A stretch of DNA of 64,000 nucleotides, from NCBI GenBank assembly GCA_035307385.1, contig DATGID010000032.1, positions 62,001-126,000 on the forward strand, read 5' to 3'. Below, piece by piece: positions 36,113-45,285 of the stretch (the first letter of the stretch is position 1; every line of letters begins with the position of its first letter). The notes under the pieces are model-generated. The model worked only from the letters and a program-made list of their open reading frames with translations, made no database searches and had not been told where the DNA came from. The translations under genes and the position numbers were made by a program. This DNA is from DATBHW01 sp035307385 (GTDB taxonomy: Bacteria; Chloroflexota; Ktedonobacteria; Ktedonobacterales; DATBGS01).

Positions 36113-37147
36113 TTATGGCAACACTCCTAGCACGTCTTCCACCCCGCGTATGAGTTCTTCCGGCGTGTTGGAGGCGCAGCCCAGCCGCCGCACGACCAGG
36201 CTCGCGGCGATGTTGGCGAGCATGGCGGCCTGCGCCATGTCGGCTCCCACGGCCAGGGCCAGGGTGAAGGTGGCCGCGACGGTATCGCCCGCGCCGGTGG
36301 TGTCGCGAACTTCGGTGAGGTTGCTGGCAGGCAGGTGCAGCGGTGGCTTGTCGACTTCGAAGAGGCTCATGCCTTCGCTGCCGCGCGTAATCAAGACGCC
36401 CTGCGCCTGGGTGCCCGCGAGCAATTGCCCTCCGGCGGCTTCCAGGCTGGCGAGATCGGTGATGGTGGTTTTGAGGGTGGCTTCGGCTTCGGGCTGGTTG
36501 GGTGTGACGGCAGTGACGCCCCGAAAACGGAAGAGGTCGCCGTGCGAATCGACGGTGATGATCTTCTTCAGTTGGCGCGCCAGGGATACGCAGGTTTCGA
36601 TGATGGCGGGGCTGATCGCGCCGTTCTCATAGTCAGAGATGATGATGGCATCCATCTGCGGCAGCGTTTGCTCGATATAGGCCAGCATGGCGGCCTGCGA
36701 GCCATTGCCCAGCCGCGAGCGGTCGATGACATCGACGCGCACGATCTGCTGCTGGACAAGCTGGCTGCTTCCGGCGAGGGTGCGCGTTTTGGTCGAGGTC
36801 GGGCGGCCTGGCTCGCTGTATAGCCCTTCGCAGGAGATGTCGAACTCGGCCAGCTTGGCGCGCAGGCGCGTGCCGGGCGGGTCGTTGCCCACCAGCCCGC
36901 TGAGATAGACTTCAGCGCCCAGGGTGCGGGCGTTGACGCCGGGGTTGGTGGCCCCGCCTGGGACGGTAAAGTGTTCGCGCTGCTCCAGCACCAGCACCGG
37001 AGCCTCGCGGGAGATGAACGCGGGTGTGCCGATGATATATTCATCGGCCACCATATCGCCGACCACCAGCACTTTCTTGCCCGCAAAACGGGTGATGGTC
37101 TGGGTCAGGGTTGGTATATCGGTATAGCTCAAGGGCCACGACCTCAT
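36113..37147 (-). CDS. rfaE1: D-glycero-beta-D-manno-heptose-7-phosphate kinase
   Basis: A PfkB-family sugar kinase: GDMVADEYIIGTP at the start, GGATNPGVNARTLG (HldE-type), and the catalytic DTTGAGDTVAAT. Together with the adjacent adenylyltransferase it makes ADP-heptose; no heptosyltransferase or isomerase is in the window. In a single-membrane organism the sugar would go to glycoproteins or wall glycans rather than lipopolysaccharide. Confidence 0.9.
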   Translation of the reverse strand: MRSWPLSYTDIPTLTQTITRFAGKKVLVVGDMVADEYIIGTPAFISREAPVLVLEQREHFTVPGGATNPGVNARTLGAEVYLSGLVGNDPPGTRLRAKLAEFDISCEGLYSEPGRPTSTKTRTLAGSSQLVQQQIVRVDVIDRSRLGNGSQAAMLAYIEQTLPQMDAIIISDYENGAISPAIIETCVSLARQLKKIITVDSHGDLFRFRGVTAVTPNQPEAEATLKTTITDLASLEAAGGQLLAGTQAQGVLITRGSEGMSLFEVDKPPLHLPASNLTEVRDTTGAGDTVAATFTLALAVGADMAQAAMLANIAASLVVRRLGCASNTPEELIRGVEDVLGVLP

Positions 37148-37301
37148 AGAATGATTCTTCCTTTAGAACGCATGAGGCGAAGCCCCAATAACGAAAGCAC
37201 CTGAAAAGCACTACGAAGGGCAGTGTACCACGCATGGCTTGTGCCTGGCAGCAATCACCAGGTAAATTACCAGGTTGCTGCCAGACAATCTGTATACACC
37301 C

Positions 37302-38543
37302 TTATGAGGAGAGGCCGTATTTGTTGATATTTTCCTGCTGCTGTTGGCTGGTGGTGGCATAGTGATTCTGATGGTCCGCGCCGGTAATGAAGTAGAAATA
37401 GTCGGTCTTTGCCGGATTGATGCTTTGCAGGAATGCGGCGTATCCCGGGCTGGAGATTGGCCCCGGTGGCAGCCCTGGGTTCTGATAGGTGTCATACGCG
37501 CCGAGATTGTATGTGTTGCCAGCTTGCTGCAACTGCGGCCAGGGCTGCGCGGGCGTGCCCAACGCATATTGCAGCGTGGGGTCGGCTTGCAGCAGGCTCA
37601 GCCCGCCTTCTGGTGGTGTTAATTCGCCCTTGCCGACGAGATAGCGATTGTAGTAGACGGATGTGACGCCCTGGCGCGCTGCATCGGTGCGTGTTTCGCG
37701 CTGCACGATGGAGGCCAGCGTCAGCGCGTGATCCAGTTTGTCGGCCATGCTTTTGCCGTCGGCGTCGCTGTAGTGCGCTTTGAGCAGGGCAAAGATGCTC
37801 TGGTTCGTGGCCGGGTCCAGGGCAGGATGCGCCTCGCACTGCTGCTCATTGTTCAGGTAGGCGTCGGGCTGACCGCTGGGGCCAGGGCAAAGATGTTCGC
37901 CCAAATCGTTCAGCATCTCGCGAATGACATCGACAGTGGTCGAATCCTGGTCCACCAGATAGCTGTCGGGGAAGAGGTAGCCCTCCAGGGCAAACTTGGC
38001 TGCCGCGCCGTTTTGCTGGTCGTGATTCAGGAACCAGTATTCTGAGGTCAGCGCAACGCTCTTGCCGGTGGTGTCGGTATAGGTGCCGGTTTGCGCGATT
38101 TTGATGAAATCGGCGCTGCTGAACTTCTGAAGGATAGGCTGCGCGGCAAAGATGCTGGCAATCTGCCAGATGCGGTCTCCTTCGGGGATGGTGACCAGAT
38201 GCTCGACGGGCGAGTCTGTCAGGAAAACGGTCACAATCTCTGGAATGGTCATCGAGGCGGAGATTTTATAAGCGCCTGCCTGGAGCTTATGGTCCAGCCC
38301 TGCGTAGCGCGCCCACAGGCGGAAGGCCAGGGCATTGCTGATGATCTTCTGGGCCACCAGGTCATCCCCGATCTGGGCAGTGGTTTCGCCGTCTTTGATG
38401 ACGAAGAGTATCTGAGGCGAACCTGCCGGGCCACTGGGTTCAATATAATTTAAGCCAATTGTCCAGGCGGTGTAGCCGCCTACTAACCCGCAGGTGAGCA
38501 GCAGCAGCGCCAGCACGAGGATCAAACGTTGCCTTTTTTTCAT
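37302..38543 (-). CDS. mltG: endolytic murein transglycosylase MltG
   Basis: One N-terminal helix (RLILVLALLLLTCGLVGGY) then the extracellular YceG domain: IPEGDRIWQIASIF, the catalytic glutamate in LASIVQRET, and LLQADPTLQYALG, NTYNLGAYDTYQNPGLPPGP. It cuts nascent glycan strands and helps set their length. The start MKKRQRL has AGGAG seven bases upstream. A stem-loop at 37245-37284 lies just past its stop. Confidence 0.92.
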   Translation of the reverse strand: MKKRQRLILVLALLLLTCGLVGGYTAWTIGLNYIEPSGPAGSPQILFVIKDGETTAQIGDDLVAQKIISNALAFRLWARYAGLDHKLQAGAYKISASMTIPEIVTVFLTDSPVEHLVTIPEGDRIWQIASIFAAQPILQKFSSADFIKIAQTGTYTDTTGKSVALTSEYWFLNHDQQNGAAAKFALEGYLFPDSYLVDQDSTTVDVIREMLNDLGEHLCPGPSGQPDAYLNNEQQCEAHPALDPATNQSIFALLKAHYSDADGKSMADKLDHALTLASIVQRETRTDAARQGVTSVYYNRYLVGKGELTPPEGGLSLLQADPTLQYALGTPAQPWPQLQQAGNTYNLGAYDTYQNPGLPPGPISSPGYAAFLQSINPAKTDYFYFITGADHQNHYATTSQQQQENINKYGLSS

Positions 38544-38663
38544 TGGATGGTCTCCTGTCCCGCAGAGGCCGTTGCGCGGCCTGGTATGCCTCCTCCTCAA
38601 AGTGTAACGCATAGATCAGGTTTCTGGAAGACAGACAGCCGAGAAGGGCTATTCCCTGACCAC

Positions 38664-39467
38664 CTATTTTGTTCGCCAGCGCTGCACCCAGACCAGCGCA
38701 CCCATCGGCAAGAGCACGCGCATGCGCCAGGCGCGGCGTGGCTGGCGCAGCAAACGAAAGAGCCATTCCAGCCCGGCGCGCTGCATCCAGCGTGGGGCGC
38801 GGGCCACGCGCCCGGCGATGAAGTCATACGCGCCGCCGACGCCAACGGCCACGCCCACACCAGCCGCGCCCAGCGCCTGGGCGTGCTGGCGAATCCAGAG
38901 GTCTTGCCGGGGCGCGCCATAGGCGACGGTGACGACATCGGGGCGAGCGGCGCGCACGCGGCGCAGAATCTCTGCGGCGTCGGCGTCGGCAGGCGACCCA
39001 GCATACACATCCGCAATCTGAAGGCCAGGGGAGCGCTGCTCTAGGATGCGCGCGGTTTGTTCGGCCACGCCGGGGGCCGCGCCGAGCAAGAAGAGGCGAT
39101 AGCCGCTCAGGGCGCAGCGTTCGGCCAGCCTGGGCAGCAGGTCGGTGCCGGTGACGCGCTCGGGAAACGGCTGGCCGAGGATGCGCGAGGCCCAGACGAT
39201 GCCCATGCCATCGGGCAGCACGAGGGCGGCCTGATTGATGGTCTCGCGGAAGGCGACATTGTTGCGCGCCTCCCAGACAAATTCGGGGTTGACGGTGACG
39301 ATTTGCCGCGCAGGCCCGCCCGCGCTGCGGTGCTGGTCGATCATGGCTTCGATGCGCGCGAGCGCTCCGGCCATGTCGATGTGATCGGCGCGCACGCCCA
39401 GAATCATGAGGCGCGCGGGCGCGGCTGAGTGGGCTGGCGATGCGGGGCTGGATGAGTAGTTGGACAT
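38664..39467 (-). CDS. WecG/TagA/CpsF-family glycosyltransferase
   Basis: The 267-residue protein carries the family motifs: VTVNPEFVWEARNN, LVLPDGMGIVWASRILG with the catalytic aspartate, PERVTGTDLLP and YGAPRQDLWI. Such enzymes add N-acetylmannosaminuronate or N-acetylmannosamine to lipid-linked sugars of wall teichoic acids or capsules. It heads the envelope cluster with mltG, the heptose genes and murJ. Confidence 0.88.
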   Translation of the reverse strand: MSNYSSSPASPAHSAAPARLMILGVRADHIDMAGALARIEAMIDQHRSAGGPARQIVTVNPEFVWEARNNVAFRETINQAALVLPDGMGIVWASRILGQPFPERVTGTDLLPRLAERCALSGYRLFLLGAAPGVAEQTARILEQRSPGLQIADVYAGSPADADAAEILRRVRAARPDVVTVAYGAPRQDLWIRQHAQALGAAGVGVAVGVGGAYDFIAGRVARAPRWMQRAGLEWLFRLLRQPRRAWRMRVLLPMGALVWVQRWRTK

Positions 39468-39512
39468 AAACAATATCGGCTCCCTGGCAAGATGAGGGTG
39501 TGAGCAATCTCA

Positions 39513-39542
39513 TTGTGTTTTCTATACACCGCATGGTACAAT
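39513..39542 (+). promoter_or_regulatory. sigma-70-type promoter
   Basis: TTGTGT, 18 bases, TACAAT, about 140 bases before the proline/tyrosine-rich membrane protein gene. Confidence 0.55.
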
Positions 39543-39679
39543 GCCTGTGCCATCAGCGAGGCTTCCATCCCCCTTTTTTCCTGGGGATGTCAGGGCAGCT
39601 TGTGTCTTCTGGCGCTGGCAACCAGAGGCGGCATATATCCGGGTTGTCTTGTTTACTTTTGTTTGAAGGAGGGCAAACG

Positions 39680-40576
39680 ATGTCCTACGACCCGACCCAG
39701 CGGGTTCCTCCACCACAGGGATATCCTCAGCAGCCGACGTATCAGCAGCCGACGTATCAGCAATCGAGCTATCCGCAACAGCCGGATTACCAGCAGCCCG
39801 GGTATCCACAGGTCCAGCCGCCCACCTACCCGCAGTATAACACGCCGCCCGCTCCCACTGGCGCGGGCTTTGACTTCAATACGCTCTGGAGGAACCTGGG
39901 CGTGACCGGCAGGACCGGAGCCATCGGTGGCCTGGTCTTATTCATCTCAAGTTTTCTTCCCTGGTTCAGCGTGAATATTACCTGTACCGGCTCGTTCTGC
40001 AACACCTCGGAGAAAGACTACAGCTATAATGCCTTTTCCATTATCAGCAACGTGACCCCTCCGCACGCTACCGAAACTTTTAGCTTTCCGTTGGTGGTGG
40101 TGGTGATTCTGGCGTCGCTGGTGCTGATCGGGCTGCCCATCGTGGGCGCGCTGGGCAAGATGCAGGCCAGGCAGGCGCAGCTTTTTATGCTGATTACTGC
40201 CGGTGTGGCGCTGCTGGTTGAGGTTATTTATATGTTTTCCGCCTTTGGCGCGTTTCCCAATGAGACTGGCAGCCAGACGACCCTGGACACGACGGTAAAG
40301 GTGTCGGTTGGTCCGACGGCTGGCTTTGTGCTGGGCTTGCTGGCGACGCTGGCCGCAGGCGGGGTGTATCTGTATTTCGGCTATATCAAGAAGCCTGCTG
40401 AGGGGAGCTATCCGCTGCCCTATCAGCAGGTGGCGCAGTATCCCGGCTCGCAGCCGTATCAGCCGCCGACCCAATATGCAGGAGGGCAGCCGTATTTGCC
40501 GCCCACCGAATATCAACCCCCGCCGCCTCCGCCGCCACCCTATCCCGGCCAGCAGCCGCCCCAATATCCTGGGTAG
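39680..40576 (+). CDS. membrane protein with Pro/Gln/Tyr-rich ends
   Basis: The first 55 residues are QQPTYQ-type low complexity, four helices follow (near residues 77, 135, 167 and 205), and the tail is YQPPT-rich. Two cysteines in the first outer loop may form a disulfide (TCTGSFCN). AAGGAGG precedes the ATG. No family recognised; such tails often drive phase separation or binding of partner proteins. Confidence 0.7.
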   Translation: MSYDPTQRVPPPQGYPQQPTYQQPTYQQSSYPQQPDYQQPGYPQVQPPTYPQYNTPPAPTGAGFDFNTLWRNLGVTGRTGAIGGLVLFISSFLPWFSVNITCTGSFCNTSEKDYSYNAFSIISNVTPPHATETFSFPLVVVVILASLVLIGLPIVGALGKMQARQAQLFMLITAGVALLVEVIYMFSAFGAFPNETGSQTTLDTTVKVSVGPTAGFVLGLLATLAAGGVYLYFGYIKKPAEGSYPLPYQQVAQYPGSQPYQPPTQYAGGQPYLPPTEYQPPPPPPPPYPGQQPPQYPG

Positions 40577-40591
40577 GCATTGATGGTCAGT

Positions 40592-40636
40592 CGGCAGCGC
40601 CGCGCCCCAGCCGGGGCGCGGCGCTGCCGCGTTTTT
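40592..40636. terminator. 17-bp intrinsic terminator
   Basis: Stem 40592-40608 with 40613-40629, four-base loop, then GTTTTT. It ends the Pro/Tyr-rich membrane protein gene and abuts the convergent gene's stop. Confidence 0.9.
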
Positions 40637-41192
40637 ATGCCGCCGCGCGATAGTCCCATTCAATGTATGCGCGTAACTCGTCGCGCAGGATGGCCCGCGC
40701 CCGCATGGCGCGATGGCGGCGTTTGAGTTCGGCGTAAAGCTGGCTGAGCCGCTGGCTGACGCCCAACGCGGCCCGCGCCCAATCGTCCGCGCCCACCAGC
40801 GCGGGCGGCGCTTCGCTGATGCGCAGGAGCCGTTCGACTTCGACATTCCAGCGCCAGAGCAGATGGCCTTCTGGAGATATGCGTAATATGCGCCGGTCGT
40901 AGGGAACATCGGCTCTGTCGGTCCAGCGGGGGATGGACGGGTCGCATTCGTCGTAGGGGCCGCTGTAGCGGTAGGCGGCGGCTTCAGGGTGGGCGCGCAT
41001 CCAGGCCAGGCGCGCCTGGATGGCCTGGCCGACCCAGCGCTGCACGCAGCGTGGCGCGATTTGTTTGGGCGGTCTGGTGTCGAGCGAGATGTTGGTTTGC
41101 GCGTCGGGGGCGAGCCAGCGGCAGGCCCGGCGAAACGGTACGGACCAGGCCGCAGACCAGAAGGCGGCCAGTTCGGGAGCAGTGAAGAACAT
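40635..41192 (-). CDS. hypothetical protein with structured 5' leader
   Basis: A 185-residue soluble, Arg/Trp-rich protein starting MFFTAPELAAFWSAAWS; no family recognised and no membrane segment. AAAGGAG lies nine bases upstream of the ATG, and that site abuts a hairpin of the leader described separately. The interest lies in the leader. Confidence 0.65.
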   Translation of the reverse strand: MFFTAPELAAFWSAAWSVPFRRACRWLAPDAQTNISLDTRPPKQIAPRCVQRWVGQAIQARLAWMRAHPEAAAYRYSGPYDECDPSIPRWTDRADVPYDRRILRISPEGHLLWRWNVEVERLLRISEAPPALVGADDWARAALGVSQRLSQLYAELKRRHRAMRARAILRDELRAYIEWDYRAAA

Positions 41193-41345
41193 TGGGGGAT
41201 TCTCCTTTCGTCGTTGGGCGCATGCCAGCGACGAAACGGCCATCCCCTGCTGCGTGACGATGCTTGCCGAAGGAGGCAGAGCAGCAGCTTGCGCTGCCAC
41301 CCTGCCAACCGGGAAGCGGTTCGCCCCGCCCACAGGGGATGGCCG
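41193..41345 (-). ncRNA. candidate structured leader RNA (riboswitch-like)
   Basis: On the minus strand a 13-bp perfect stem (41345-41333 with 41249-41237) encloses two hairpins: AACCG-type (41321-41307) and a longer one (41306-41275) capped by a GCAA tetraloop on GCAGC/GCTGC. Directly after the closing stem, an 8-bp hairpin (41236-41229 with 41213-41206) reaches the AAAGGAG ribosome site. I match it to no known riboswitch class. Confidence 0.55.
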
Positions 41346-41592
41346 CTGAGAAGATGCGTTCCATCCAATGATAGAATGCCCCCAGCCCCATCCCTTGCGC
41401 ATGCAGGGGTGAGGTGAGCGGCGCGGCCAGTTTACACCACTGGCTGCGCCACGCGGTACCGTTTCATGCTGTCAAGGTGCGCGGCGCGTCTGAGCGCGCC
41501 GGGCAGCATAAGCTGCTGAGCCAAGTATACGGTTTTTGGCTCGGGTTGTCAAGAGGGCTATAGCAAGCAGGAGCGCACTAGGAGCGATTCGT
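41346..41592. other. spacer with hairpins, no gene
   Basis: Holds a strong hairpin (41421-41431 with 41439-41449) and a shorter GC one near 41481-41500, probably ending transcription of the minus-strand DUF1579-like gene. TTGACA on the minus strand near 41476 has no good -10 box. Confidence 0.5.
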
Positions 41593-42030
41593 TCACTTGA
41601 CTTTGGTGAACAAGAGATCAAAGTCTTTCCGCCATGTTTTCCCCTGGTCCTCCGAAGCTTCCCAGGCCGCAGCAATGGTGTCGCCGTTCACCTGTGCGGT
41701 AAAGCGCTGGTAGAAATCGGGGTCCTGTCTCAGCATGCTCCAGTGCTTGCCATCAAAGCGCATGTCGAAGATTCTCGATACGCCTCGGTTGTCGTAATAA
41801 AACGCTTCGAACCGCTCCGTCGCGCTGCTGTAGCCAATCACGCTGACCGATTCCGGCACGTCACTGGCACCGAGCTTGAAGCGCCACAGGACAAAGGCAT
41901 GTTCAATCCATTCAAAACTGGCGGTGCCGACGACTGTGGTCTCAAGGCTGTCCAGAAACCAGGCGTTGGACATCGTCCAATCCCAGTCGCCGATCAAGAC
42001 CTCCAGGTCTTTTAATTGTGGTGTTTTCAT
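41593..42030 (-). CDS. DUF1579-like beta-barrel protein
   Basis: A 145-residue protein with the lipocalin-like pattern of DUF1579: DLEVLIGDWDWTMSN, FEWIEHAFVLWRF, FEAFYYDNRGVSR, and ending in WRKDFDLLF. Function unknown. It stands divergently from the ECF sigma gene. Confidence 0.7.
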   Translation of the reverse strand: MKTPQLKDLEVLIGDWDWTMSNAWFLDSLETTVVGTASFEWIEHAFVLWRFKLGASDVPESVSVIGYSSATERFEAFYYDNRGVSRIFDMRFDGKHWSMLRQDPDFYQRFTAQVNGDTIAAAWEASEDQGKTWRKDFDLLFTKVK

Positions 42031-42139
42031 AACTGTATTATAACCAAACGGGGCATAGAACCGGAGATGCTCTTACCAAATTGGTAAATAAGGTGATTAG
42101 CTTTCGGCTAGCCAGGCGCTCGGTGGATAGGAAGCCTAC

Positions 42140-42168
42140 TTGCATCGTTTGCTTCGAGGGGTTATAGT
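42140..42168 (+). promoter_or_regulatory. sigma-70-type promoter of the ECF gene
   Basis: TTGCAT, 17 bases, TATAGT, about 95 bases before the ATG at 42262. Confidence 0.7.
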
Positions 42169-42261
42169 AGTAGTGCTCCCTGTTCTCCTCTCTTCTCCTC
42201 AGTACAAAGAAGACGAGCGGCTAGGGAGCCATTCTTTTGTGAGACAAGAGGGGCGGCTTCT

Positions 42262-43281
42262 ATGGAGACCTCAACCGAAACGGCGCTGATCCTCGCTGCC
42301 CAGGCGGGGGATAATGCGGCGTTCGATACGCTGGTGGCTCCTTATCGACATGAACTGCTGGTGTATTGCTATCGTTTGCTGGGGTCTGTCCATGACGCTG
42401 AAGACCTGGTGCAAGAGACGCTGCTGCGCTCCTGGGTGAAGCGCGCGACGTTTGTTCGGCAGGGGTCGTTTCGGGCCTGGCTGTATCGCATCGCTACTAA
42501 TCTATGCTTGAATGCGATTACGCGCGGGCCGCGCCGGTCTTTGCCGCCGCTGACACAGCCGCCAGCCGAGCCGACACTGCCCCTGCCGGAAGCGACGCGA
42601 GAACCCGTCTGGCTGGAGCCGTTGCCAGACGCGCTGCTGGCCGATCTGCCGGATACTCCAGAGGCGCACTATACGCAGCGAGAAAGTGTGACGCTGGCGT
42701 TTATTGTGGCGCTTCAGGTGCTGCCGCCGCGCCAGCGCGCGGTGCTGGTCTTGCGCGATGTGCTGGATTGGCCTGCCAGTGAGGTGGCGGAATGGCTGGA
42801 GATGTCGGTGCCTGCCGTCAACAGCGCGCTGCAACGCGCTCGCGCTGCGCTGGCGCGCTACGCGCCATCTGAGGAGACGCAGCCAGCGCAGATCGAAGAG
42901 CGCCTGCGCCCGCTGCTCGATCACTATCTGCGCGCCTGGGAGCAGGCGGATGTTCCGGCGCTGGTGGCGCTGCTGAAAGAAGATGCCTGGTTCACGATGC
43001 CGCCGGTTCCTGCCTGGTTCTCTGGCCGAGACGCCATCGAGGCGTTCTTCCGGGCGGCGATCTTCAATCCGCCCACACCGGGGGCCTGGCGTCTGCTCCA
43101 GGTGTGGACGAATGCCAGCCCGGCGTTCGCGCTCTATCGTCTGGATGCGGCCACCGGGCGCTATTCCTTTTTTGGCTTGCTGGTGCTCACCTGGGAGGGA
43201 GAGCAGATTGCTACCAGCGTTGGGTTTATGGACGTGACGAGCCACGCGCCGTTTGCGTTGCCGGATGTGCTGACAGACTGA
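42262..43281 (+). CDS. ECF sigma factor with C-terminal SnoaL-like domain
   Basis: Region 2 (residues about 15-85: VAPYRHELLVYCYRLLGSVH, DAEDLVQETLLRSWV) and region 4 (about 150-205: LPPRQRAVLVLRDVLDWPAS) are followed by a SnoaL/NTF2-like domain from residue 215 (LLDHYLRAWEQADVPALVAL). The SigG/SigJ-type ECF groups carry such a domain, which replaces a separate anti-sigma factor. Own promoter upstream. Confidence 0.88.
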   Translation: METSTETALILAAQAGDNAAFDTLVAPYRHELLVYCYRLLGSVHDAEDLVQETLLRSWVKRATFVRQGSFRAWLYRIATNLCLNAITRGPRRSLPPLTQPPAEPTLPLPEATREPVWLEPLPDALLADLPDTPEAHYTQRESVTLAFIVALQVLPPRQRAVLVLRDVLDWPASEVAEWLEMSVPAVNSALQRARAALARYAPSEETQPAQIEERLRPLLDHYLRAWEQADVPALVALLKEDAWFTMPPVPAWFSGRDAIEAFFRAAIFNPPTPGAWRLLQVWTNASPAFALYRLDAATGRYSFFGLLVLTWEGEQIATSVGFMDVTSHAPFALPDVLTD

Positions 43282-43342
43282 CCCGCTGCCACTATTGCTG
43301 GTGGTGGCGGGTCAGCAGGGGCGCAGGGGTTGTTGGCGCGCT

Positions 43343-43726
43343 TTACGCCTGGGCGGGTATGGCCTTGGTGGCTGGGCGCGCCCGCAGCGCGAGCAGGGTC
43401 CAGGTGGCGAAGACGATATCGGGCGGCGTGAACAAGAGGATGTTGACCTTGGTCAACCCCAGCAAGGCAAACGCGCCAAAGAAGAACGGAACGGCACAGC
43501 GCATGATGACGGAGAAGCGGAAGAAGTTGGTGGCTTCGTCGCGGCTGGCGGCAATATAATAGCCGCCGAGGGACAGGACGGTCATCGCCGTTACATAGAG
43601 CCAGACATCCTTGTGGGCCGGAAGGCCGAACAGGTTGGCGACGACATCTGGAATGGTGAACAGGGTCAACGCCAGGACGAGCAGGTAACATCCGTACGCG
43701 AAGATACTGGTGGCTGCACGACTCAT
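43343..43726 (-). CDS. small four-helix membrane protein
   Basis: A 127-residue protein starting MSRAATSIFAYGCYLLV with four hydrophobic segments. AAAGGAA lies seven bases before the ATG; frames further upstream have no support. No family recognised. It converges with the ECF gene. Confidence 0.65.
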   Translation of the reverse strand: MSRAATSIFAYGCYLLVLALTLFTIPDVVANLFGLPAHKDVWLYVTAMTVLSLGGYYIAASRDEATNFFRFSVIMRCAVPFFFGAFALLGLTKVNILLFTPPDIVFATWTLLALRARPATKAIPAQA

Positions 43727-43860
43727 GAGAGGTTCCTTTCTGATAGTCCGTTGTGGTGTACATGAATGGTTGGCGTGATCGCCGCCCGGCGCAGCTTGGG
43801 AGACAATCACGTTCCGTCTATACAACACCGATCTGGCTGAAAACTCATCGCAGGTGATAT

Positions 43861-44958
43861 ATGCAGCAGGAAGTGGGCAGGCAGCAGGCGTTGACGCCGT
43901 TGGAGGCGATCATTCGGGAACGCATCGCGTCGTCGGGCGCGATCACGTTTGCCGAGTATATGGACCTGGCGCTGTATCATCCTCAGTTCGGCTACTATAC
44001 CGCTGGCAAGCCAAAGGTGGGCTGGACCGGCGATTTTTTTACGAGCGCCCATCTGCACCCGCTCTTTGGCGCGTGCATTGCGCGCCAACTGGTGCAGATG
44101 TGGGAAGCGCTCAAGCGCCCCGCGCCCTTTGTGGTGGTGGAAGAAGGCGCGGGCCAGGGCGTGCTGGCCGGGCAGGTGCAGGCGTTTCTTCGGGAGCACG
44201 CGCCCGGGCTGGCCGAGGCGCTGCGCTATCAGACGCTCGATGTGGGCCAGGCATCTGAGGTGGCCGATGACGCGCCACATGTCATCCTCTCGAATGAGTT
44301 GATCGATGCATTTCCCGTCCATCTAGTAGAGATGCAGGGCGGGCTGATGCGCGAAGTGTATGTGGCTGAGCGCGACGGGCGGCTGGTGGAGCGTTTGGGT
44401 GAACCCTCCTCGGCGGAGGTTTCGGGCTATCTGGAGCGCTTCGGGCTTCCCTGGCGCGGCGGTGTCTGGCGCGCGGAAATCAATCTGCGCGCGCTGGAAT
44501 GGATGCGAGTGATGGCAGCGCGGCTGGCAAAGGGTGGCTTTGCACTGACGATTGATTATGGCGACACGGCACGCCGCCTCTATGGCCGCGTGGGACCGCG
44601 TGGCACGCTGCTGTGCTACTATCGGCACACCACCAACGAGGAGCCGCTGGCGCGCCCCGGCCAGCAGGACATCACGGCGCACGTGAACTTCAGCGCGCTG
44701 ATTGAGGAGGGTCGCCGCGTTGGATTGGTGCGCTCGCGCTTTACGACGCAGCGCGAGTTTCTGCTGGGGCTGGGCATTCGCGAGGAGATGGAGGCGCAGC
44801 GCGCCCGCCGGTTCGGCGCGGCAGACACGGCGCGGCACACTGACCAGGGCCAGGCCGATCTCTTGCGCGCTTACAGCCTGCGCAATGCAGTCAACGGCCT
44901 GCTCGACCCGAAGGGACTGGGCGGCTTTCGTGTGCTGATTCAGCGCAAGCGTAGCTGA
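43861..44958 (+). CDS. SAM-dependent methyltransferase, MidA/NDUFAF7 family (COG1565)
   Basis: A 365-residue protein: N-terminal ITFAEYMDLALYHPQFGYY, the SAM-binding FVVVEEGAGQGVLAGQVQ, ILSNELIDAFPVHLV, and ALTIDYGDTARRLY. The mitochondrial relative methylates an arginine of complex I subunit NDUFS2; the bacterial target is unproven. AGGTG precedes the ATG. Confidence 0.87.
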   Translation: MQQEVGRQQALTPLEAIIRERIASSGAITFAEYMDLALYHPQFGYYTAGKPKVGWTGDFFTSAHLHPLFGACIARQLVQMWEALKRPAPFVVVEEGAGQGVLAGQVQAFLREHAPGLAEALRYQTLDVGQASEVADDAPHVILSNELIDAFPVHLVEMQGGLMREVYVAERDGRLVERLGEPSSAEVSGYLERFGLPWRGGVWRAEINLRALEWMRVMAARLAKGGFALTIDYGDTARRLYGRVGPRGTLLCYYRHTTNEEPLARPGQQDITAHVNFSALIEEGRRVGLVRSRFTTQREFLLGLGIREEMEAQRARRFGAADTARHTDQGQADLLRAYSLRNAVNGLLDPKGLGGFRVLIQRKRS

Positions 44959-44996
44959 TGTTACCTTTGGCCTGCCTGAACGTCTGGATACATAAG

Positions 44997-45026
44997 ACCC
45001 GCTCCACCTGGGCGGGTTTGTTGTTT
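44997..45026 (+). terminator. short intrinsic terminator
   Basis: ACCCGC/GCGGGT stem (44997-45002 with 45012-45017) followed by a T-rich stretch. Confidence 0.6.
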
Positions 45027-45049
45027 CCTGGGAAGAAGGAAGGGCGCGT

Positions 45050-45280
45050 ATGCGCGAGCAATCTTTCAACGCAGTCGGGCGACTTCAGCCGCATCTGGTC
45101 CCGCGTCAGGTGCAGGGCAATCTCTGGATGCTCTATCACATCCAGTTCGAGCAGTTGCTGGATGATTTTGGCTGGTTTCAGAGCCGCAGCGAGGCCGAAG
45201 CGAAAATTGCCGAGTTGCAGCAGGTGACGACGCCGGTTCGCTTTAGCTCCGCCGCGCCGGATGTCGACGCGATGAATTAA
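45050..45280 (+). CDS. small hypothetical protein
   Basis: A 76-residue soluble protein beginning MREQSFNAVGRLQPH. GGAAGG lies before the ATG. No family recognised. A short inverted-repeat element begins six bases after its stop. Confidence 0.55.
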   Translation: MREQSFNAVGRLQPHLVPRQVQGNLWMLYHIQFEQLLDDFGWFQSRSEAEAKIAELQQVTTPVRFSSAAPDVDAMN

Positions 45281-45285
45281 AGCGG

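Noticed and set aside
37245..37284. Stem-loop after mltG as an intrinsic terminator
   Set aside because: 10-bp stem is real, but no T run follows on the minus strand; kept only as a note with mltG.
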